The notes below the pieces were generated by a model. The model ran no database searches and was not told the origin of the DNA. It saw nothing but the letters and a program-made list of their open reading frames with translations. A program made the position numbers and the translations under genes. This document shows, piece by piece, positions 1-6,123 of a stretch of 6,123 nt of DNA; the first letter of the stretch is position 1; each line of letters starts with the position of its first letter. This DNA comes from JBFJWU01 sp041623475 [NCBI: bacterium]. Its GTDB lineage: Bacteria; J088. The DNA lies in contig JBFJWU010000213.1 of NCBI GenBank assembly GCA_041623475.1, forward strand, positions 1 through 6,123, given 5' to 3'.

Positions 1-261
1 GGTTGTAATTGAAAGGGACGGCGGGGTATAGTCTGTTCCCCAGACATACGGGAAAATCGGTCCGTACTCGTCTGTTGCGTCCCTCGTCCGGAAGAACCCA
101 TAGTGGACACCTTCTGTCAACGAATCAACGTAAACGTTATTCCAGTCATTACCCAGCGGTTCCCAGCCGTTGCCTTCCCAATTGACTTCGATAGTCACGG
201 CCGATGGCTCGGCGCGCAAGGTAAACGATGCATCTGTTGTGGGTGAGAATGCCAAACGGTT
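1..261 (-). other. Ig-like module H and start of the next module
   Basis: Residues 1955-2035 contain FSPTTDASFTLRAEPSA and VEVNWEGNGW-like strands (read as IEVNWEGNGWEPLGNDW). They continue with DSLTEGVHYGFFRTRDATDEYG and the linker DYTPP, which is the same strand-turn-linker order as module B. The following SLSITT (residues 2036-2041) is the first strand of another module that runs off the window, so the gene continues beyond base 1 with at least one more beta-sandwich. Confidence 0.75.
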
Positions 262-3200
262 GCCGTCGGCGATCAATGCGTAAACTTTGCCTCGCAGGTT
301 ACCGCCCTGCCATTCCGATGCACCGACAATTAAATCCTGGAAGTCGTCGTTGTTCAGGTCCAGGGACAGGCTGACACTGTGGCCCAGCAGGTCCTGTGCT
401 GTTTGGCCGGTAATGACGTATGAACTGCCGATGCCGTCGTCGTGACCAATATGCACAGCTCCGGCGTTCGTACCGTTCAGGTCTTCCCATTGTGAGCCGA
501 TAAACGTCTCCGGGATGCCGTTCCGGTCCAGGTCGCCAGCGGATTCGACGCTGATGCCAAACTCGTCGTGACTACCGTCGCGCGCGTCCTGACGCCACAA
601 TACAGTACTGCGATCCGTGCCGGAAAAGGCATAGACGCTGCCATCATCAAACGACCCGTTGGGGTCAGCAAAATCCGAATCCGGGCTGCCAATCAGAATG
701 TCGCGGACTTCGTCACCATTCAGGTCGCCGCCGTCCGCTACCCACCAACCGAAGTAGAAATCGCCATTAGCCGACCCATCGCCGTCAATACGTGGCAGGA
801 TGACGCTGCCATCAGATCCATCGAGAACATAGACGCTGCCAACGACCCCGTTTCGTGCCGGCGCGCCAACCAGGACCTCCGGTACAGAATCCCCGTTCAG
901 GTCGCCGTACTGACCGATGGATTCACCGAACCAGTCGCCACCTGTTTCACCCAGCGTCGTCCAAAGCGTATTAGACAGGTCAGTGCCTGAAAGGGCATAT
1001 ACGGCACCGCGGTCACCGGCTCCATACAGCGGGCAACCGACAACAATGTCGCCAATTCCGTCCTGGTCCAGGTCGCCCGGTGCGGCAACGGCCCATCCGC
1101 ATTCCTGGTCAACGCCACCGAACGATCGGCTGTCAAGGATTGCACCCGTGTCTCCGTCCAGCAGATAGACACGGCCCAGACCTGACGTGCCTCCGTAGGG
1201 GGCTCCGGCGACAACGTCCATGATGCCGTCACCGTTGGAATCACCGGCGAAATCAACCGAAAAGCCCAGTTCGCCTCCGTTTTCCTGGCCTTCGCGGCGC
1301 CAGAGCGGGCTGCCATCAGTTCCAGACAATGCAAATACAGCTCCGTTGTCCGTAAACGCGCCGCTATCAAACCAGTTGGCCCCGACCAGGACGTCAAATA
1401 CACCGTCGCCGTTGGCATCGCCGTGCCAGTGGACGGCCTGGCCGATGCGGGCATCATCGGTGGCCGGACCTTCGTAGTTCCAGATCTGGACGTAGTTGGT
1501 GACCTCGATCAACGCGGATGACATTATTACCAGCTCCGGACCATCGCCAGATTCGGCAACGGCGGTGGCTTCCGGACCGTAAGTGCTCCAGTTGCCGACA
1601 TTGTCGACGGCGCGAATTGAAATGTAAGCATCCCGGGTCAGGGGAAATCCGTAGACGATGGTATTGGTCGCAGGTGCGGCAACGGTCAGCGGGCTGGGGC
1701 CGTTTGCCAAACCAGCGCCATTATAGGGCAGGCCCGCGACATCGGTGTCGTAGTAGACGTAATACAGGACTGTATCTGCGCTGGGTGTCCAGTCGATGTA
1801 GGCGTTGCCGATTGTCCGGAAAAACGTGATAACTGACGGGGCATCTGGTGGCGTAATGTCCAGGTAGACCGTGTCGGAAACCGAAACAGAGTTACCAGCA
1901 ATATCAAAAAACGTGGCCGTGACTGTTTTTGGGCCCTCTGTATTGAGCAGTGTGATCGTCGTAATCGCAGACATCGGCTGGTTCAAAAGAATTGCCGAAA
2001 CCTGTCCTGTGATGTTGAACGTAACCGCATCAGGCGCCGCAAACAGGGCCGCTGTTGTTACCGGCGTGGAAATTTCGAGCGCGGCGTTGGCAATTGTAAT
2101 ACCAGCAGGGGCCGGCGGGTCCGTGTCAATCGTTATATCAGCATTGAATCCCAATGAGCCCGGATTGCCCGGGTCCGGCAGGACAATTGGCAGCCCGCTG
2201 TTGCCGGCATTGTCCTGGAACACGACCATCGTCATCGACGCATTCGAGAAGTAGTCCAGGTCCGGTGTGCTGGTATTGGTTGCGCCGACCGTGTACGCGA
2301 AATCGATGTAGGGAATACCCAAGCCGGCACCGTCCCAGGCAACGCCGCCGTTATTCATTAACAACTGGGGCGAGCCGCCAAACTGGACCGGTTCGCTGAT
2401 CCAGGCCCTGATATTGATTGTGTCACCTGGGCCGTAAATCCCGTCGGGACTGAGCGAGACAACGTCTGTAACAGTGGGGGCGATCGTGTCCAGTGTGAAC
2501 CAGTGGGGATACTGGACCGAGTTTCCGGCGGCATCGGTTGGGTACACGTTGACGCGAATATCCGCCTGCCCGCCTGGCGATCCGCCAGGCGTATAGGTCC
2601 AGCTATCCGTGCCGGCGACGGGGAAAAACAGTTCGGAACCACTGGTGAAATCAGCCCCGTCCCAGTACAGGGAACCGTCAAACATGCTGATCTGGACCTG
2701 AGTTACGCCGGTTGGCCAACTGCCGGACAGGTCTGTTGCATTGCCTGTGATTGATGCCGGGAACGATTGCAGGTACGTGTTCGCAGCAGGCGATACCATT
2801 GTGGCTGAGGGCGCGACGGTATCGATGTCAACGGTTACATCAGTGAAGCCGGTGGACAGATTGAAGGCACCGTCGACACCCCAGATGCGGAACTCGAATC
2901 GGCCATCGCCACTGCCACCCAGGTAATAGGACGTTGAGAAGAATTCGGTTACAGGCTGGTCAAAGTCGAGTATCGGTGCCGGTGGCGTCGGCAAGACGAA
3001 ATCGTCGACGTTGATGTCATACCACAGTGTCCCGGCAGTGGTCGTGCGACCTGCCTGCAGACCAAGGAATCGCACGATGCCGCCGACTCCGTTAGCTATC
3101 GGATCCGTTACTGTTCCCTGAACGTTCAATGGAGACAATGGATCGTTGGTTGCATAGCCAGGCCAGATGGGTGACGACATGACCGGGTCCAGCGGCGGCG

Positions 3201-6123
3201 TCAAGTCAATTCCCCAGGCAAAGGTAGAGGCACCGCCCAGATTGCCAGCCGCATCAATGCCGCGGAATTGGACCGTGTGACCGCCCTCGGTCAATGCGGT
3301 AAAGAACGGCGTTCGCCATGGTGCAGGGACGCTGTTCCAGGGGCCAAAATCAAGGGCGTACTGGGCTGCGACCACGTCCCGTGATCCCGACAGGAGGAAC
3401 GGCGCCGTGGTCAACGGGGAATAGTCACGATCTGGTCCCGAAAGTTCGACCCCCAGCAGTTCGCCTGTGTTGCCGCTGGCACCCGGCAGACCGACCGCGA
3501 ACTCGACGTGGCCGCCGGTCAGGATGACGTTGATCGGCATGATCTCAGTGCCCAGACGTCCAAATGGTTGATTGGCTTCAAGCAGGTGCCGGATGGCTCC
3601 ATTTGTCGCCGTCATGCTATAGAGGGTACCGCCGTCCGTTACGGCGTCCGCAAATGGGGCAGCCACCACCAGGTCCAGGGCACCGTCTTCGTCGGTATCA
3701 ATGGAAAACGCCAGGGACCTGCCAAATTGATCCCCCGCAAACTGGCCATCGACACGATACAGTTCACTGTCTGCGATCAGGTTGTAAGCGTACACAGATC
3801 CTGAATCGGTGCCGTTCAGGTCGGCCAATGGCGCGCCGACAAACAACTCGTGGACGCCGTCGCCATCCAGATCCGGGCCGACATCTACGTCCCTGCCAAA
3901 GTCGCCATTTAAACCTGTGTAATCAACATTAAAGGTGTGGCTGCCGGTATCGCCCGTCGCACTGGAATAGATCACAACGCGGTCGATTGCCGGTACGCCG
4001 ACGATCAGATCGTTCAGGTTGTCGCCATCGATGTCCGGTGAAGCGATCAGAACCTCACCAAACAGGTCACCGCCTGCTTCTCCGTCAATCGCCCTTATCA
4101 ACTGTCCAAACCGTGCCGAAATCAGTTCAACCCGGCCGGCGTCACCGCCTGAGTAATCTGCACCAGTGGCACCGACGGCATAGTCGGCAATTCCGTCGCC
4201 GTCCAGGTCGCTGCCGAGTATGGCAATTGTAGAACCCAGGGCATCCGTTGGCCCGCCGTCGAATCGGTAGTATGGTTGCCCGCCCGGAATATCAAGCGCG
4301 TAAACCCGCCCGTTGCCACCGTTATGGCCGGGCGCCCCAATAAGAAGTTCGGGAATGCCATCACCGTTCAGGTCCTCGCCGCTGGCGACGGCTGTTCCCA
4401 GTCGAGCCCCGGCCTGTTCGCCATCGGCGGTGATGATCTGGGTTCCGTCGGCACCGGACAGGACATAAATACGGCCGCTGTTGGCACCGTTGAAATCGGC
4501 GTACGGTGCGGCAACCAGCAGGTCGGGAATGAAATCAGCGTTGTAGTCACCGATCGGGACGATCTGGGTACCAAATTGGTCGCCAGGCAATTCCCCAGTC
4601 GTGGTCAGGAACGAGGTTATCCCTGTTACTTCACGCAGGAAACCGTAGAACTGGGTAATTCCGGGCGGGATCAGGTCCAACATGACTGTTTCAACATAGG
4701 GGCCGCCCACATTGCCGTTGCTGTCGACCAGGTAGGCTTCGATCTGGTGCAGCCCATGAAAGGCCGTCAGCGTCACAACGGTACTGGAGGTAAAGGGCGT
4801 GACAACGAACGCGTTTGGTCCCGTAATTGCCCCTGCCAGGAACATCGCGGTTACAGGTCCCGCTGCGTCAAAGGCAAAGATGTTGAGAGGCAACTGAACG
4901 GAACTTGTAATTGATTCAGCAGCGGAAACGGTGCCAACTGGCGGGATTGTCTCGATTGTTATCGCGTCGCTGACTGGGGCGGTTGTGTTCATGAGTGCAT
5001 CGCGAACACGTACCCATACAGTTGTTGTCGTGTTTCCGCCGGGCCCAAACGTATGGTTCAAGTCGCCGTTGGCGTGGAATGCGGCCACGCCGTGCCCAAC
5101 ATCGCCGACAATGGCACTGCCGCCGACATAGACGCGGTCATCAGGCCCAAGGGTCAGGCCCGATCCAGCGCTGCCGCCGGTGCCGACCTGCGTCATTGCG
5201 ACACCCTGATCGCCAAAAGACAAGTCCGGGGTGCCATCAGGATTAAACACCAGGACGATTGTTGTCAACGCATCCGAGTAGGCGGTTGCAAAAATTCGTC
5301 CGTCGAAGTGAACTTCAATATCTTCGATGCGATCATTCCCTGCACCAAAATCACCGGAAATGAATCCGCCGCCCGACCAACCCGGATCCAATGTTCCGTC
5401 CCAGCGAAATTTGGCCAGCATCCAGTCTTCGCCGGTGGCGGCATTCCATGTCCGGCCGCCGACAATGATTCCGTCGCTGACGATAACCGCATCAGCCGCG
5501 ATATCTGTCGCCGGGGACAGGGTTGTAATTACGGTTCCACCAGTTCCGAAGCCGGCGGTGAGATCGCCGCGACTGTTGTACCGGGCCATAGCCAGGTCCC
5601 AGCCATTTGCGCCATTAAAGACCGTGCCCACCGCAATTACTGCGCCTTCGGTAGCCCCGCCGCCGTAGTAGACAACCGGTCCCCCGGTACCAAAATCCTG
5701 ACGAAGAATTCCGTCGCCGCTGAACGTCGTGTCCAGACTGCCATCCGAAAGATAGCTGGCGACCAGAGCGTCGCTGTTGCCGACTCCGAAAACCAGCATC
5801 CGGCCATCCGGGCGTCTGAAGATGCCAATCCCGTCGTCGTCACCGCCATAATCGATCGCAGATGTTCCGTTTTGACCGAATTCTGTGTCCAGGGTGCCGT
5901 CCGGATTGAACCGAATCAGGGCGACGTCATAGTCGGAACCGTTCGAGACCGATCCGGCAAAAATGACTGAAGCGTCATCCGCAACAACCCCTGACCGTAG
6001 TTCATCATCACCAGCAAAGCCATAATCCTGGACAAACCATCCGGCAGCCTCGAACTCCGTGGCGACGCGCTGGAGCTCCTGATAGAGTCGGGCGCCCGGC
6101 TCGCCGGGTCGCTCCCAGACGAC
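1..6123 (-). CDS. Giant modular surface/secreted protein: delta-60, FG-GAP propellers and Ig-like modules (both ends missing)
   Basis: The complement reads open for all 2041 codons, from the last base to the first, and no other frame stays open comparably. The translation is recognisable throughout. In order it holds six delta-60 repeats (residues 28-363), an Ig-like stub and module (364-487), a seven-blade FG-GAP propeller (488-896), five Ig-like modules (897-1426), an FnIII-like module (1427-1524), a second seven-blade FG-GAP propeller (1557-1954) and a further Ig-like module. FG-GAP blades carry DxNxDGxxD-type calcium loops and Ig-like modules end in D-T-x-P-P linkers. No start, signal peptide, membrane segment, catalytic motif or anchor is in view. 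I count three Lys and two Cys, with abundant Asp and Gly. By family knowledge such proteins are extracellular and structural or adhesive; the exact ligand is unknown. The full protein must exceed 2041 residues. Confidence 0.96.
262..1551 (-). other. FG-GAP propeller 2, seven blades with lead-in strand
   Basis: A linker and lead-in strand (residues 1525-1556, YVQIWNYEGPA) precede seven units starting at residues 1557, 1616, 1673, 1728, 1786, 1850 and 1910 (bases 1455, 1278, 1107, 942, 768, 576 and 396). All seven keep an acidic calcium loop: DANGDGVFD, DSNGDGIMD, DLDQDGIGD, DLNGDSVPE, DLNGDEVRD, DLDRNGIPE and DLNNDDFQD. VGAP-like motifs and G-x-V-Y strands follow each. Blade 7 ends at the strand GKVYALIADG without its outer strand, so the lead-in VQIWNYEGP probably closes the ring. 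Blades 1, 3 and 5 resemble one another more than their neighbours. Blade 3 holds the only two cysteines seen in the window. Confidence 0.92.
1552..1845 (-). other. Fibronectin type III-like module
   Basis: Residues 1427-1524 (98 residues) open with DAPSVITFFRTIGNAYIDWTP, the P-x-x-P/V ... I-x-W-x-P start of an FnIII fold. They continue with TVLYYVYYDTD (the Y-x-V-Y-Y strand C) and finish with YISIRAVDNVGNWSTYGPE, the classic A-V-D-x-x-G-N-x-S ending. The length fits FnIII. It sits immediately before the second FG-GAP propeller and probably acts as a spacer. Confidence 0.8.
1846..2112 (-). other. Ig-like module F
   Basis: Residues 1338-1426 (89 residues) contain AITTITLLNTEGPKTVTATF followed by the FFDIAGNSVS turn and the closing LDITPP linker. 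The opening strands (VTFNITGQVSAILLNQ) are hydrophobic and threonine/serine-rich. One of only three lysines in the window sits here (residue 1399). It is similar in layout to module A, which also precedes a propeller region. Confidence 0.7.
2113..2475 (-). other. Ig-like module E, SwmB/cadherin-like subtype
   Basis: Residues 1217-1337 (121 residues) carry a distinctive signature. SPDGIYGPGDTINIRAWISE is followed by PVQFGGSPQLLMNNGG and then by IDFAYTVGATNTSTPDLDY, ending in IDTDPP. This matches the widespread Ig/cadherin-like repeat of giant surface proteins with a G-x-Y-x-x-G-D-x-I-x-I ... E-x-V ... G-x-P-x-L-x-L opening and a late D-L-D-Y strand. A conserved D-N-A-G-N turn is present. The subtype differs from the neighbouring modules, so the array is mosaic rather than a simple tandem duplication. 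Confidence 0.75.
2476..2808 (-). other. Ig-like module D
   Basis: Residues 1106-1216 (111 residues) begin with ATMVSPAANTYLQSFPASITGNATD, typical of Ig-like modules built on a 'P-x-x-G/N-x-x-Y ... I-x-G-x-A-x-D' opening. They continue with VTQVQISMFDGSLYWDG and end in INVYP-like strands (read as IRVNVYPTDAAGNS) and the LDTIAP linker. The W-D-G-x-x-F pattern is seen in repeats of large bacterial surface proteins. Likely a spacer. Confidence 0.75.
2809..3192 (-). other. Ig-like module C, enlarged
   Basis: Residues 978-1105 (128 residues) are longer than the neighbouring modules. The N-terminal half contains VQGTVTD and GGIVRFLGLQAG strands. A proline-rich insertion, LPTPPAPILDFDQP, separates them from a C-terminal half with FEFRIWGVDGAFNLS and the linker IDTVAP. 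The fold call rests on the C-terminal D-x-x-x-N turn and linker. The insertion or a fused half-module is not resolved by eye. Confidence 0.6.
3193..3435 (-). other. Ig-like module B
   Basis: Residues 897-977 (81 residues) show a compact bacterial Ig-like pattern. AQYALDFGPWNSV resembles the Y-x-x-D-x-G-x-W strand pair, followed by LTEGGHTVQFRGIDAAGNLG (the G-x-H-T-V-x-x-R-x-x-D-x-A-G-N signature) and the closing IDLTPP linker. It follows directly after blade 7 of propeller 1. Modules of this type act as rigid spacers in extracellular proteins. Confidence 0.8.
3436..4662 (-). other. FG-GAP propeller 1, seven blades
   Basis: After a lead-in strand (residues 488-513), seven integrin-alpha-like units start at residues 514, 572, 627, 685, 739, 797 and 854 (bases 4584, 4410, 4245, 4071, 3909, 3735 and 3564). 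Typical units read GDQFG, then a calcium loop, then hydrophobic VGAP or VAAP, then a G-x-V/I-Y strand. Calcium loops in blades 1-6 are DYNADFIPD, DLNGDGIPE, DLDGDGIAD, DIDGDNLND, DLDGDGVHE and DTDEDGALD. Blade 7 keeps RLG and VGLPGA but has no acidic loop (see findings). The lead-in strand TSFLTTTGE probably supplies the outer strand that closes the ring, because blade 7 stops after its G-E-L-L-G-V-E strand. Seven blades equals the integrin alpha head number. Role inferred: calcium-dependent structural or ligand-binding head. Confidence 0.9.
4663..4938 (-). other. Ig-like module A
   Basis: Residues 396-487 (92 residues) form a beta-sandwich-type module. It has alternating hydrophobic strands, a G-L-H-x-I-E-A-Y strand resembling the G-x-H-T-V/I strand of bacterial Ig-like domains, a D-S-N-G-N-V-G turn, and a terminal LDLIPP linker. 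It connects the delta-60 region to the first FG-GAP propeller. The exact Pfam subtype is not clear by eye. Confidence 0.65.
4939..5034 (-). other. Ig-like stub (last strand and linker only)
   Basis: Residues 364-395 follow directly after the closing FGPGG of the last delta-60 repeat. They read VWVRVRDALMNTTAPVSD and end in IETIPP. This matches the last part of a bacterial Ig-like module (strand, D-x-x-x-N turn, strand, D-T-x-P-P linker), but the roughly 50-60 residues that should precede it are absent. The reading frame is intact. It could be a remnant of an in-frame deletion or recombination, a natural capping strand of the propeller, or an assembly collapse between repeats. Confidence 0.6.
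5035..6042 (-). other. Six tandem delta-60 repeats (beta-propeller-type region)
   Basis: Residues 28-363 fall into six units of 52-59 residues, ending at bases 5866, 5710, 5536, 5365, 5203 and 5035. Each follows the delta-60 pattern: a strand and G near the start, a mid-unit DGR/DGI followed by a hydrophobic strand ending in G, then an A-x-x-R-F-N-P-D-G-T-L-D-like turn and a closing F-G-x-x-G. Unit 1 is closest to consensus (RFNPDGTLDTEFGQNG). Unit 2 closes with FSGDG, unit 3 has NSRGDL at the turn, and unit 4 closes with WSGGG, so several are degenerate. Delta-60 repeats are known from large secreted bacterial proteins and are thought to form propellers. Residues 1-27 (ending TEFEAAG) may be the eroded tail of a preceding unit, which would suggest the array began upstream; this is uncertain. 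Confidence 0.85.
6043..6123 (-). other. Unassigned lead-in at the N-terminal edge
   Basis: Residues 1-27 (VVWERPGEPGARLYQEL and onward to TEFEAAG) are coding and in frame with the rest. They do not match a module clearly. The end, ATEFEAAG, sits where a delta-60 unit would end in D-T-x-F-G-x-x-G, so this may be the last third of an eroded repeat. Alternatively it is a charged, possibly helical linker. Confidence 0.4.

Noticed and set aside
897-1457. A 186-codon open frame on the minus strand
   Set aside because: It is in a different minus-strand frame from the real gene, overlapping propeller 2, and its translation is low-complexity Ser/Thr/Ala/Arg-rich with no FG-GAP pattern.
349-4380. Recurrent short DNA motifs such as ttcaggtcg and gtccaggtcg, considered as CRISPR or regulatory repeats
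   Set aside because: They fall in frame at the D-L-N/D-G-D calcium loops of the FG-GAP blades and recur at blade spacing. They are coding repeats, not a CRISPR array or operators.
4276-4914. A 212-codon open frame on the plus strand
   Set aside because: It is antisense to Ig module A and the first blades of propeller 1, which translate convincingly on the minus strand. It has no recognisable features of its own.
5521-5530. The ten bases ggttgtaatt occur both here and at bases 1-10
   Set aside because: Both copies encode an I-T-T strand in frame and the similarity stops there. It is too short to be a repeat or attachment site.
5563-5571. An RGD tripeptide in delta-60 repeat 3, suggestive of integrin binding
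   Set aside because: It sits at the turn that reads N-P-D-G in other repeats. A single RGD in about 2000 Asp/Gly-rich residues is expected by chance.
5053-5970. A 305-codon open frame on the plus strand
   Set aside because: It lies entirely antisense to the delta-60 coding region, and its translation shows no domain or repeat pattern. It is a shadow produced by the codon bias of the real gene.

Overview
The whole window lies inside one giant protein-coding gene on the minus strand. Reading the complement from base 6123 down to base 1 gives 2041 consecutive sense codons with no stop, and neither the start nor the stop codon is in the window. The protein is a very large, modular, almost certainly exported or cell-surface protein built only from beta-propeller and Ig-like/fibronectin-like beta-sandwich modules. 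I see no RNA gene, mobile element, CRISPR array, promoter or terminator, and no second gene.

Layout in protein order, using residue numbers of this fragment (residue 1 = bases 6123-6121). Residues 1-27 are an unassigned lead-in. Residues 28-363 are six tandem delta-60 repeats (propeller type). Residues 364-395 are a stub that looks like only the C-terminal strand of an Ig-like module. Residues 396-487 are an Ig-like module. Residues 488-896 are an FG-GAP (integrin-alpha-like) propeller with seven recognisable blades. Residues 897-1426 are five consecutive Ig-like modules of differing subtypes. Residues 1427-1524 are a fibronectin-III-like module, followed by a short linker. Residues 1557-1954 are a second seven-bladed FG-GAP propeller. 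Residues 1955-2035 are another Ig-like module, after which the next module begins and the window ends. Nearly every Ig-like module ends in a variant of the linker D-T-x-P-P.

The organism cannot be fixed from this sequence. Multi-kilobase genes mixing delta-60, FG-GAP and D-T-x-P-P Ig modules are typical of free-living or sediment/marine bacteria with large extracellular proteomes, such as Planctomycetota and other PVC-like or candidate phyla, Chloroflexota and Bacteroidota. The gene is moderately GC-rich and codes for a very acidic protein. I count only three lysines and two cysteines in 2041 residues, which fits a secreted, calcium-loaded structural or adhesive protein.

The likely job, by inference, is a long calcium-stiffened surface fibre or adhesin in which Ig-like rods space out propeller heads. 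The ends that would settle export route and anchoring (signal peptide, and dockerin, PEP-CTERM, T9SS or LPXTG signals) lie outside the window. This is an unusual architecture made of known parts. I do not see evidence of a new multi-gene system.
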